The notes under the pieces are model-generated. The model did no database searches and had not been told where the DNA came from. It was given only the letters and a program-made list of their open reading frames with translations. Shown here one piece after another: positions 1 through 6,774 of a stretch of 48,382 nt of DNA. The translations under genes and the position numbers were made by a program. This stretch comes from Microcaldota archaeon. GTDB taxonomy: Archaea; Micrarchaeota; Micrarchaeia; Micrarchaeales; CABMGC01. The first letter of the stretch is position 1; the number at the start of each line of letters is the position of its first letter. Location: assembly GCA_021797995.1 (NCBI GenBank), contig JAJZYR010000007.1, positions 1 to 48,382 on the forward strand. The letters run 5' to 3'.

Positions 1-1686
1 GCCGGCCTGCGTGAGCGCAAGCTGGTATGCTGAACCGGTTCCGCACGTCCCGCCGTCAAGGAAGACCTGCTGCGACGCATCGCCGGTCTTCAGCCAGAGA
101 GAGACGCTCTCTATGCCCGCCACTGCCGGAGCCAGCACGTAGCTTCCCGAGCCGTCAAAGCCGGTCGCAAATGCGGGGCTGCCCCACGAGGCGCCGCTGA
201 CGAATCCGTCGGCCCCGTATCCGCTTATGTCATACGCAGCAGTTCCGTATCCGAGGTTCAGTGGCCACCATGCCTGCAACGAGTTCTCCGTAAGGGCGTT
301 TCCGTTGAATGCGGTTGCCCTGGCAACCGTAAAGGCCTGCGTTGCAGTCCCGATTCCGTTATAGCTTACAAGTCCTGTCGAGAGCAGAGCAGTTGCGACG
401 CCATTCTGGTTTGTGTAGCTGGCAATGGCCGAATTGGAATCAGTGAATATGCCTGACGATGCAGTAAAACCGACCAGCACGTTCGCTGTCGGGCTCCCGG
501 CGCGGTCAAGAACCGTGGCGGAGAGCTGCGCAACGGGGGCGTATGGGACATAGCCGACCGCTGTGCCGTTCTTTGCATATCCGCTGTAGTCACGCGTGTT
601 TCCGTTCAGCGGCCACCATCCTACCAGGTTTCCGGTATAGATAGGAGAGCCCTGCACCCCGCCGCTGTACAGCGATGTCAGTTGGCTCTGCGTAAGCGCG
701 GTATTGTAGTACTGTATGTTCGACTCCATTCCGCTGTAAAACGCGTTGCCATATTCGACCCCTGCAGCATAGAGGGTCTGCAGCCCCTCCATGGTGTTCT
801 GGGAAGTTGAAAAGCTTCCGATCGGCAGTCCGTTAAAGTACAGGTTGTAGCTCGTTGCTGTGGGGCTTTCGTACTGCCATACTATTGCAAGCTGTTCCCA
901 GGCGTTTGCCGTGACGGAGTTTGCTGAGAGCGCGGCGTCGTTGCTTGAGCCAACTACAGCAAACGGATAGCCTGTACCCTCCTCTATCTGTATTGCAAGC
1001 CCATTGTCTGATATGCAGCCGTATAAGCCGCATGATGAGAGTTCCAGCACCCCGACCGGGTATGCCCCTTCTGGCGGCGCTACGGACGCAGACGGATTTA
1101 TCCAGACCGTAATAGTCCCGGAGTTCGACGCACCAACACTGTTTATGGCAATGTAATTAGGAGGGCTGGAGAAGAACGGAGCATGAAATGTCTGCGCTGA
1201 CAGCGTTATGCCTGCAGCCTGGTCCGTAACGTTCGGGCAGGAGTAGTCTACGCATAGCACGCCATATGCATTTTGAAGCGCGATGGTGCCGTTCCCTATA
1301 GGCACGGAATAAATGCCGTTTCCTGCTGCAGAGGCAAATGAGGAATTAGAGAGCACGCTGCCGGCAAGGCTATACGATACCGCACTGAACTTTTGCTGGC
1401 CTATTGTAGACCCCACTATTACCTGGCCGGCCTTGGTTATATTCAGGCTGTACGGGATCGCAGACCCGCTTGGTGGCAGCTTAACCAAGGACATGTATCC
1501 GTTTCCTGCCTGCGACGCGAGGTCAAGCTGGCTTGCTATATCCTCGGCAACTAACTGGAGCTGCGATCCGAGCTGGTCATTCGAGACTGTGGCGCGCTGT
1601 TTTGCAACTGTCACGAAGATTACCATGAAGATTAGGATGACAAATGCAAAAACTATCATGTATTCGAGCGCAACTTGGAGTCTCAT
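1..1686 (-). CDS. Large pilin-like LamG/Ig-like surface protein (3' end outside window)
   Basis: At least 562 residues; the frame is open to base 1, so the C-terminus lies outside the window. It begins MRLQVALEYMIVF, a class III (type IV pilin/archaellin) signal peptide with the Q-x-x-x-E-Y cleavage pattern followed by a hydrophobic helix (about residues 10-28). The rest is Ser/Thr/Asn/Gly-rich and secreted-looking. Two LamG (concanavalin-like) modules carry the hallmarks GWWPLNGNTRDYSGY and AWWPLN...DISGYGADG, and between them is a stretch resembling an invasin-type Ig fold (VLVGFTASSGIF...NQNGVATALLS). LamG domains usually bind carbohydrate or protein partners, so an adhesive or cell-surface role is likely but inferred. 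It follows the pilin-like gene by 11 bp on the same strand and looks cotranscribed with it. Confidence 0.85.
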   Translation of the reverse strand, partial: MRLQVALEYMIVFAFVILIFMVIFVTVAKQRATVSNDQLGSQLQLVAEDIASQLDLASQAGNGYMSLVKLPPSGSAIPYSLNITKAGQVIVGSTIGQQKFSAVSYSLAGSVLSNSSFASAAGNGIYSVPIGNGTIALQNAYGVLCVDYSCPNVTDQAAGITLSAQTFHAPFFSSPPNYIAINSVGASNSGTITVWINPSASVAPPEGAYPVGVLELSSCGLYGCISDNGLAIQIEEGTGYPFAVVGSSNDAALSANSVTANAWEQLAIVWQYESPTATSYNLYFNGLPIGSFSTSQNTMEGLQTLYAAGVEYGNAFYSGMESNIQYYNTALTQSQLTSLYSGGVQGSPIYTGNLVGWWPLNGNTRDYSGYAKNGTAVGYVPYAPVAQLSATVLDRAGSPTANVLVGFTASSGIFTDSNSAIASYTNQNGVATALLSTGLVSYNGIGTATQAFTVARATAFNGNALTENSLQAWWPLNLGYGTAAYDISGYGADGFVSGASWGSPAFATGFDGSGSYVLAPAVAGIESVSLWLKTGDASQQVFLDGGTCGTGSAYQLALTQAG

Positions 1687-1697
1687 GGGCAAAACAC

Positions 1698-2168
1698 TTA
1701 TACTATGGGGGATATATAAACGCACGGCAGCTGGGCATTGCCGGGGCATGACGATACTGCAGTAACATTGACCAGGTACGAGCCCGACGCCACTATCCCG
1801 CCGAGGTTTCCGCTTATATTTATGGGCGTATAAGCGGTTACGTAACTCAGGCCGGCTGGCGCCCCGACAACGAATATTACCTCATGCCCTATGTCGTTGT
1901 TCGTTGACCCGATATATATGTACCTTACCCCAGTGGGTACCTGGAGCTGCACAACCTGTTTTGCAGGAGGCCCCTCGCTGCCTACGAGCGTTGCGATGCC
2001 GGCGAGCTTGCTTGCCGCCTGCTGCGCTCCTATCGAAGAAAGAGAGGAATTCGCATTTGCAAGCTGTATGAATGCAATTGCCACTACGGGAAGGAGTATC
2101 GCCAGCCCTACGGATAGTGTTATAAGGAGCTCAAAGCTCGACTGCGCCTTACTCTTCTTCCCTATCAT
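1698..2168 (-). CDS. Type IV pilin-like protein with class III signal peptide
   Basis: 156 residues. The N-terminus MIGKKSKAQSSFELLITLS has a short basic leader, the QSSFEL cleavage pattern and a hydrophobic helix (about residues 12-33), as in archaeal pilins and archaellins processed by a PibD/FlaK-type peptidase. The remainder is a small, beta-rich, Gly/Val/Asn-rich extracellular domain with two Cys near the C-terminus (SSCPGNAQLPC) that could form a disulfide. Its start overlaps the end of the upstream CBS gene by 20 bp and its stop is 11 bp before the LamG protein, which argues for one operon of surface structures. The specific filament is unknown. Confidence 0.8.
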   Translation of the reverse strand: MIGKKSKAQSSFELLITLSVGLAILLPVVAIAFIQLANANSSLSSIGAQQAASKLAGIATLVGSEGPPAKQVVQLQVPTGVRYIYIGSTNNDIGHEVIFVVGAPAGLSYVTAYTPINISGNLGGIVASGSYLVNVTAVSSCPGNAQLPCVYISPIV

Positions 2169-3297
2169 ATGTCGAATCAGCCTCCCTTGCGCCTGTTACA
2201 AGTACGTCCTTCTTCTCTTCTATTACCTTGTAGAGCATGCGTTCAAGCGATTTAAGCGTCCTGTCGAGCATGAAGCCTGTTACCGACGCGTATACGGTGC
2301 CGCCCTTCTCGAGCCCGACTCTCGCCCTGAGCTCGTAGGCATTGCTCTTCGCCTGCTTCACGTTCAGCGCGAGGTACTCGACATTGACCTTGGCGAACCT
2401 GTTGATCTTGCTTATCATCTTGGAGATTGAGCTCTTCAGCTCCTCCCTGTACTCTTCATTCTGCCTTGATAGCCCGGTGATGAGTATCCTGTCCGTATCG
2501 CCTGCCTGCATCCCCTGTATTATGCTCTCAAACATGTCCCTTGTTGTTACCACCCCGCACGGCCTTCCATTCCTTGTAACTACAAGCGACGAGATGTTGT
2601 TCTGCACAAATTGCCTTATCGCGTCGTCGGCCCCTGCCTTGTAGTCTATGGTCTTGGGATCCCTGATGCAGATGTCTCCGACGCGCGCGTTCTGCTGCTT
2701 CATTGGATACGTCCTCCTGCTCTCCGATCCGCGCAGCCTTGCCGTGTACTTCGTGATGTTCCCGCCTGTCAGTATCCCGAAGAGGCTGCCGGCTGACACC
2801 ACAACGAGCCGGTTTACCCTGTGTTCGCCAAGCGCGCTCCTCGCCTGCTCTACGCCTGCATCTGAGTCTATCGCAATGGCCGGGGTCGACATGACCTTGC
2901 TGACCCTCACCTTTGAGAGCAGGTGCATCGACAGCACGGCCTTGAGCATCGCGTCCCTTCTGACGATGCCTGTTATCCTGCCGCCTTTCATGTAAGGGAG
3001 TGCCTTGGTTCCTATATGGTAGAAGTAATTTATCGCGTCCCCTATCGACGTTGTGTCTGTGACGACAGGAACCTTTCTTGCGAACTTGCCGCTTGCATAA
3101 CCTTCCTCCAGCCTGAGAAGCCCTTTCCTTGATATGGCCCGCTGATCCACGATGCCGGCATACTCGCCCCCGTTGTTTATGACAACGGCACCGAACCTCT
3201 CGACAGCGTCCAGCACGCTTGTTATAGGCACCTTTTGGTCGTAGGTCGCCGTCTTCGATACAAACTCCTCCGGTATGCTTTCGAACATCTCTCGCAT
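2149..3297 (-). CDS. Four-CBS protein with C-terminal HPF/RaiA-like domain (putative ribosome hibernation factor)
   Basis: 382 residues from ATG 3297. Four CBS repeats (two Bateman modules) run from about residue 20 to 260; the motifs SKVMSTPAIAI and VGDICIRDP mark repeats 3 and 4. The last about 100 residues begin DRILITGLSRQNEEY and follow the beta-alpha-beta-beta-beta-alpha order of hibernation promoting factor/RaiA, which binds the small ribosomal subunit in resting cells. CBS pairs usually bind adenine nucleotides, so a ribosome factor gated by energy charge is the natural inference. An in-frame TTG lies at 3312, but the TATA-like ATATTTAAATATG at 3324-3336 puts transcription near 3303 and favours ATG 3297. 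Its 3' end overlaps a pilin-like gene, an odd partner. Confidence 0.8.
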   Translation of the reverse strand: MREMFESIPEEFVSKTATYDQKVPITSVLDAVERFGAVVINNGGEYAGIVDQRAISRKGLLRLEEGYASGKFARKVPVVTDTTSIGDAINYFYHIGTKALPYMKGGRITGIVRRDAMLKAVLSMHLLSKVRVSKVMSTPAIAIDSDAGVEQARSALGEHRVNRLVVVSAGSLFGILTGGNITKYTARLRGSESRRTYPMKQQNARVGDICIRDPKTIDYKAGADDAIRQFVQNNISSLVVTRNGRPCGVVTTRDMFESIIQGMQAGDTDRILITGLSRQNEEYREELKSSISKMISKINRFAKVNVEYLALNVKQAKSNAYELRARVGLEKGGTVYASVTGFMLDRTLKSLERMLYKVIEEKKDVLVTGAREADSTYDREEE

Positions 3298-3371
3298 GCA
3301 ATCAGTAAACAATTGTGCGGTACATATTTAAATATGGCTAATCCTCAATAGCACCAGAGTCCAGAATTCCC

Positions 3372-3442
3372 GCCGGGATGGCAGATTGGCTATGCGTCCG
3401 CCTGCAGAGCGGAACAGGAGGATTCGATTTCCTCTCCCGGCT
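3372..3442 (+). tRNA. tRNA-Cys (GCA)
   Basis: A full cloverleaf folds: acceptor GCCGGGA/TCCCGGC, anticodon stem TCCGC/GCGGA with loop CTGCAGA (anticodon GCA), and T stem GAGGA/TCCTC with loop TTCGATT. The discriminator is T, the base expected for tRNA-Cys. The D stem is short (3 bp) and no CCA is encoded. No intron is seen. The 3' end of this gene is repeated downstream at 4233-4244 and 5189-5200, marking it as an integration target. Confidence 0.93.
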
Positions 3443-3611
3443 TTTGGTTTTTGTCATCGTAAAGATCGACTTTTGCCGTATGAGAATCTGCAAAAGTTCT
3501 TGCCGTCTAAAGGATATCCTATCTGGTTACGGAATACCGGGGATGCTACGCTTGGAGAGCTGTATAAGGTAATATGGTCAGGGCTATTGCCTTTTCGTAC
3601 AAATTCTCTCA
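3443..3611. other. Gene-poor remnant DNA between tRNA-Cys and the toxin-antitoxin pair
   Basis: No complete gene is seen. One plus-strand frame reads a protein-like stretch (about 3475-3570, including KGYPIWLRNTGDATLGELY) without a usable start, possibly the tail of a decayed gene. The last 34 bases (3577-3610) are repeated with 28 of 34 matches at 4203-4236, so the toxin-antitoxin pair is bracketed by direct repeats. Confidence 0.4.
3577..3610 (+). repeat. Left copy of a 34-bp imperfect direct repeat flanking the TA module
   Basis: Begins GTCAGGGCTATTGCC and matches 4203-4236 (GTCAGGACTATGGCC...) at 28 of 34 positions. The right copy continues into a tRNA-Cys 3'-end copy (4228-4244); here that part is degenerate. 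It ends 1 bp before the toxin stop codon, so the two copies bracket the toxin-antitoxin operon and its operator. Confidence 0.65.
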
Positions 3612-3863
3612 TCACTCATGATGCTCAAACGAGGTGAAGAGCACCTCGTGCGCTGCCTCGTCTATCCTGTACGTTATGACCAGCGGCCCAACATGGAACC
3701 TTCTTATTCCTGCAAGGGTGCCATGCAGCGGCTTTCCAATTAGCGGATTCTCTAGTATCTCGGCGATCTTCTTCATCGCCTGCCCGTACGTGACCCTGTC
3801 CTTCTTTCTCCTGAAAGCCAGCTCTCCCTGCATCTTCTCGGTAAAGGCCGGCTTATACGCCAT
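3612..3863 (-). CDS. RelE/ParE-superfamily toxin
   Basis: 83 residues, the usual size for the family. The fold signature is visible: an N-terminal helical part (KMKKIAEILENPLIGKPL), then HGTLAGIRRFHVGPLVITYRID and a final strand VLFTSFEHHE. RelE-type members cut mRNA in the ribosome and ParE-type members poison gyrase; the sequence alone does not decide, although the R-R-x-x-x-G-x-x-x-x-x-Y-R-I pattern and C-terminal His residues fit RelE-like nucleases. It lies 4 bp after its presumed antitoxin on the same strand, the classic antitoxin-first order. The pair sits in an insert beside tRNA-Cys bounded by direct repeats. Confidence 0.8.
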   Translation of the reverse strand: MAYKPAFTEKMQGELAFRRKKDRVTYGQAMKKIAEILENPLIGKPLHGTLAGIRRFHVGPLVITYRIDEAAHEVLFTSFEHHE

Positions 3864-3867
3864 AGGA

Positions 3868-4095
3868 TCAGCCTATTGCCTTCTCGAAGTCCTTCAGGCT
3901 ATTGTAGTGGTGGATCTTTACCCTCCCCTTCTCTATCTCCTTCCACTCCTTTGCTATCTTCTTGGCAAGTCTCCTATCAAGATCTTTATCTTCGTTTTCT
4001 GCCTTCTTGAGTAATTCATCAAGCATGATTGTGATCCTGTCGAGTTTGGCATTGATCTGTCTCTCAATGGTCAACTGTTCCTGTTTTTCCTTCAT
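3868..4095 (-). CDS. Antitoxin partner of the RelE/ParE-type toxin
   Basis: 75 residues from ATG 4095, preceded by AGGTG about 7 nt upstream. It is almost entirely charged helix: an N-terminal coiled-coil-like part (MKEKQEQLTIERQINAKLDRI) and a C-terminal segment ending VKIHHYNSLKDFEKAIG, typical of the unstructured part of an antitoxin that wraps its toxin. No clear ribbon-helix-helix or AbrB motif is seen, so the family is uncertain. A longer reading starts at ATG 4164, but that codon lies within the palindromic operator and is less likely. Function is assigned mainly from the adjacent toxin. Confidence 0.65.
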   Translation of the reverse strand: MKEKQEQLTIERQINAKLDRITIMLDELLKKAENEDKDLDRRLAKKIAKEWKEIEKGRVKIHHYNSLKDFEKAIG

Positions 4096-4156
4096 TTCCT
4101 GCACCTGGCTGCCTTGTTTATATTGTGGACAATTGATATTAAAGGCTTTCTGCGGC

Positions 4157-4202
4157 GATATCATTCGATATCAAAATATATCAATCGATATTAAATGATA
4201 TC
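4157..4202. promoter_or_regulatory. Palindromic operator of the toxin-antitoxin operon
   Basis: GATATCATT (4157-4165) and AATGATATC (4194-4202) are perfect inverted repeats, with further copies of the core CGATAT at 4166-4171 and 4186-4191. This cluster lies upstream of the antitoxin, where toxin-antitoxin complexes commonly repress their own promoter. A TATA-like AATATAAA on the minus strand sits between it and ATG 4095. Confidence 0.65.
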
Positions 4203-4244
4203 GTCAGGACTATGGCCTTTCCGTACGGATTCCCTCTCCCGGCT
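4203..4244 (+). repeat. Direct repeat plus second tRNA-Cys 3'-end copy (attachment-like site)
   Basis: The left 34 bases match 3577-3610 (28 of 34). Bases 4228-4244 match the tRNA-Cys 3' end 3426-3442 at 16 of 17 positions, including the exact 12-mer CCTCTCCCGGCT at 4233-4244. No cloverleaf can be folded upstream, so this is a fragment left by insertion, not a second tRNA. Confidence 0.7.
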
Positions 4245-4398
4245 CCTTACTGACAGTAATAAGCCCTCTTTCAGTCACGACGACAAGGATTTCTGGTGAT
4301 GTTTGACTTTGTTCTTATAATAAGCAGAAGAATCCGCCAAAGAAAACGTTTTCAGGTAGTGCAACAGCTATTTAAAGTGCGTCTCTCATTAAATTAAT
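4245..4398. promoter_or_regulatory. Promoter region of the phosphorylase-like gene
   Basis: A TATA box CTATTTAAAG at about 4369-4378 lies about 25 bp before ATG 4399, predicting a leaderless message. The rest of the interval is A+T-rich and shows no gene. Confidence 0.55.
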
Positions 4399-5112
4399 AT
4401 GTCAAAGTTTAGTAAGAACTACTTCAATACCAATCGCCTTCCACCACGCTGCATAATATACGCTGGTACATATGTCCCGGAGAGGAAAGCGTGGATAAGT
4501 AGTCTTTTTGATTCGATGGAGAGGATCCACGGAAGAAGAATAATATACTCATTTGCAAGGAAAGGAAGGAAGAGATACCTTGTGGTATTCAATATATATG
4601 GAGGTCCGGCCATCCTTCAAGCCATAAGGGTTATTGCAGAAGGTCACTGTAGACAGATTTTCTTCATAGGTTCAATGGGTGCAAAGAAGCTTGATGTAGG
4701 AACCATTGTACTACCAACCACAATAATAGACAAAACAGGTCTGGTGCATATTGATAGTCCTGGTAAGAGTGAGGTCATGGCTCCAGTATCAATTAATAAT
4801 AAAATAAGAGAGGCAAACCGTAGACTTGGCATTAGTTATGCCGAAGGCAAGATAGTCTCGGTTCCTGCACCGCTGCACAATATGGAGCACATACATGCCC
4901 TGAAAGCTAGTGATCCGAAGATACTTGGGGAGGAGATGGAGCTCTCCACGTTTTACCATTTTTCAAAGAAAGATAATCTTTACGCATATGCCCTTCTATA
5001 CGTGAGTGACAACCAAAGGATACATCTTACAAGTAATGAGACTGCAGCAAAAAGGGCTAGGCGATCAGGATTGCGTGCTGCAACAAGAGTTGCGCTTAAG
5101 GTACTACCGTAA
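4399..5112 (+). CDS. Nucleoside phosphorylase-family protein (PNP/UDP type)
   Basis: 237 residues, near the usual 230-260 for the family. Recognisable motifs are the glycine-rich FIGSMGAKKLDVGTIVLPTT, the substrate-region EEMELSTFYHF (position of the family's E-M-E ribose/phosphate motif) and YVSDN near the C-terminus in the place of the usual S-D. These enzymes cleave nucleosides with phosphate to a base and ribose-1-phosphate, and related proteins act on methylthioadenosine or in defence systems. The exact substrate cannot be read. The gene is A+T-richer than the core genes around it and lies between tRNA-Cys 3'-end copies (4233-4244 and 5189-5200), which suggests horizontal acquisition. 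Confidence 0.75.
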   Translation: MSKFSKNYFNTNRLPPRCIIYAGTYVPERKAWISSLFDSMERIHGRRIIYSFARKGRKRYLVVFNIYGGPAILQAIRVIAEGHCRQIFFIGSMGAKKLDVGTIVLPTTIIDKTGLVHIDSPGKSEVMAPVSINNKIREANRRLGISYAEGKIVSVPAPLHNMEHIHALKASDPKILGEEMELSTFYHFSKKDNLYAYALLYVSDNQRIHLTSNETAAKRARRSGLRAATRVALKVLP

Positions 5113-5188
5113 TAACATTGCCAGTTAGATTCCCTTCCCAGGCTTTGAACTCTGAGTATTTTTGACGTCTGAGAAAGCAGTACAGCCG

Positions 5189-5200
5189 CCTCTCCCGGCT
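5189..5200 (+). repeat. Third exact copy of the tRNA-Cys 3'-end 12-mer
   Basis: CCTCTCCCGGCT, identical to 3431-3442 in tRNA-Cys and to 4233-4244, all in the same orientation. The copies at 4233 and 5189 are both followed, two bases later, by TTACTG, so they share more than the tRNA core. Together they bound two small inserts. Confidence 0.7.
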
Positions 5201-5473
5201 TATTACTGCTGTGTTGCCATCGGAGCGGGTTTTGGAACCATTACTGGGTTCAAGGTCGCAGAGCATCCTTGCGTTGCCTCTTTGGCGGTATCAGTGCTCT
5301 CCTTGCATTTACCATTGGGGAGTCTGTGCTTGATTAGGCTGATGTTTGCACTTTCCGACGATAAACCATTCCAGGCCTCTTTTGAAATGGAGGCGTATTT
5401 TGATGCGCTTGTCGGAGCAGCTGAAGAGGGTAGGCCTAAGGCATTTGTTAGTTTTGCATTGGAGCAGTATTAG
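5201..5473 (+). pseudogene. Probable decayed small membrane protein gene
   Basis: Protein-like stretches appear in different plus frames: VAIGAGFGTITGF, then (other frame) CLFGGISALLAFTIGESVLD, then a tail DDKPFQASFEMEAYFDALVG ... KAFVSFALEQY ending at TAG 5473. The glycine-rich hydrophobic parts and the charged tail are plausible pieces of one protein broken by frameshifts. An unbroken reading from TTG 5162 would run through the tRNA-end copy and is less convincing. No family is recognised. Confidence 0.3.
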
Positions 5474-5554
5474 TTGCAGGTAAGGAAGTTTCTGTGGGTT
5501 CCAGAAGGCACTTAGCTGGCTATCGTGGCAGGGGAACGCCAGAAATGGCCAACG

Positions 5555-6037
5555 TTACTGTTTCCTGAGATCCACCTTTGTACGCCTGTCCTCTGTCCCG
5601 GTAACATAGAGCTCTTTGGTCTCTATCTTGAAGAACCTAAATTCTGCAGCATCGCCGTAATCTGAAGGATTGTAGCGGCTGCCGGCCGGCATGCCAGACT
5701 TTGGGAAGACTGCCATTTCATATTGTTTTATCGCCTTTACAAGCTCTTTCCCTGAAAGCGGTGATGCCCTTCCCGTGGCCTGCACCCCTTCCGAGGAACC
5801 TATGGGCTGTGCAGAGTCGAATATCGTAAATGCGACGTCTCTAGTCTTAGATATGTTCCTACCGTGCTGCGAATCGGTGGCGGAGAGGAAATAGAAATTG
5901 TAGTCGTCGTCGAATGCGTACAAAACAACCGCAACCCATGGACTTCCGTCCTTGCCTAGTGTTCCCAGCGACATATACCGGTTATCCCTGATTATCCGCC
6001 TTGCAACGCTGGCATAATCATCGTGCGCGTCTGCCAT
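5555..6037 (-). CDS. FMN-binding split-barrel protein (pyridoxamine 5'-phosphate oxidase-like)
   Basis: 160 residues. The pattern ARRIIRDNRYMSLGTLGKDGSPWVAVVLYAFDDDYNFYFLSA is the split-barrel core seen in PNPOx-related flavoproteins, followed by SQHGRNISKTRDVAFTIFDS. Members bind FMN, F420 or heme and reduce varied substrates; the substrate here is unknown. The frame extends to 6130, but a TATA box (TTTATATA, minus strand, about 6059-6066) lies about 25 bp before ATG 6037, so a leaderless start at MADAHDDYA fits best. ATG 6058 sits directly against the TATA box and is unlikely. Confidence 0.75.
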   Translation of the reverse strand: MADAHDDYASVARRIIRDNRYMSLGTLGKDGSPWVAVVLYAFDDDYNFYFLSATDSQHGRNISKTRDVAFTIFDSAQPIGSSEGVQATGRASPLSGKELVKAIKQYEMAVFPKSGMPAGSRYNPSDYGDAAEFRFFKIETKELYVTGTEDRRTKVDLRKQ

Positions 6038-6206
6038 GAATGGCTTTTGCGCAGCCATTATATAAATACATGCTGTCCAGGAGCGGTGAACCGAGGCCGC
6101 GTGCGCGGCAGCGGCAGGCATCGGGCGCAATGTCCAGCAGCCGCATTAGAGACTTGCATCGTACCGGAGCCAAAGATGATCCAAAGCCCCTAACGTGACA
6201 TCGCCG

Positions 6207-6647
6207 TCAAACATCGACTACCACGCTTATTGCATACCTGCCATCTCTCTTTTCAACCCTCAGGCCGTGTGGCGTGACAGCCTTTACAGAGAGCATCGCA
6301 AAATCCCCTTCAATGCGCTTGTACGAGAGCAGGCCCCTCACACAGATATGGCCGCCCTTCTCCTGCAGCCCGGTTACCGAGAATTTATATGCATTCATCT
6401 TCTCTGAGTCCACAATAGAGAGGATATCCTGGAGTACAAACCAGACAATGTCCTCCCTGCTCCTGCCCCTATCTGATATGGCCCTTGTCCTCACCGCTCC
6501 GCTTGCTTTTTTTATCCCACCAAGGTCGAGCATCGCGTTAAGCAGCGCAAGAGCCGAATTCTCCAGGGCAGCACTGAATGTTCGCCCGTAGGCAGTGAAT
6601 GCCATATCGGCGGTATGGGATGTATATCTGAATCTGTTAGAGTGCAT
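6207..6647 (-). CDS. Archease (RtcB RNA ligase / methyltransferase activator)
   Basis: 146 residues, typical length. Family features visible are RYTSHTADMAFTAYGRTFSAALENSALALLNAMLD at the N-terminus (metal-binding Asp in HTAD), a central DIVWFVLQDIL helix, and C-terminal AVTPHGLRVEK. Archease speeds guanylation and turnover of the RNA ligase RtcB, used in tRNA splicing, and can chaperone a tRNA methyltransferase. RtcB is not in this window. A TATA-like AAATATATATA (minus, about 6670-6680) is about 25 bp upstream of the ATG, so the message is probably leaderless. Confidence 0.88.
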   Translation of the reverse strand: MHSNRFRYTSHTADMAFTAYGRTFSAALENSALALLNAMLDLGGIKKASGAVRTRAISDRGRSREDIVWFVLQDILSIVDSEKMNAYKFSVTGLQEKGGHICVRGLLSYKRIEGDFAMLSVKAVTPHGLRVEKRDGRYAISVVVDV

Positions 6648-6774
6648 GACCGTATGTGCGGGTAAGGGTATATATATTTAACAAGTGCAATAGCACCGCC
6701 CGGTGAAGATAAGAGTAACTGCTGATATATGATGAAGTCCATATCGACTGAGGGCATGCGGTTCTGGTGAACGG

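Larger units (their letters stand above)
5113..5554. other. Insert boundary region with tRNA-Cys end copies; no intact gene
   Basis: 5128-5144 is a degenerate copy of the tRNA-Cys 3' end (GATTCCCTTCCCAGGCT) and 5189-5200 holds an exact CCTCTCCCGGCT. 5201-5473 looks like a decayed small gene (listed separately). 5474-5554 shows nothing recognisable. Confidence 0.5.

Noticed and set aside
1891-2430. A plus-strand frame of 179 residues
   Set aside because: Antisense to the pilin-like and CBS genes; composition is that of a shadow frame.
2528-3301. A 257-residue minus-strand frame inside the CBS gene
   Set aside because: It is rich in Arg/His/Cys with no protein character and overlaps the well-supported CBS/HPF frame.
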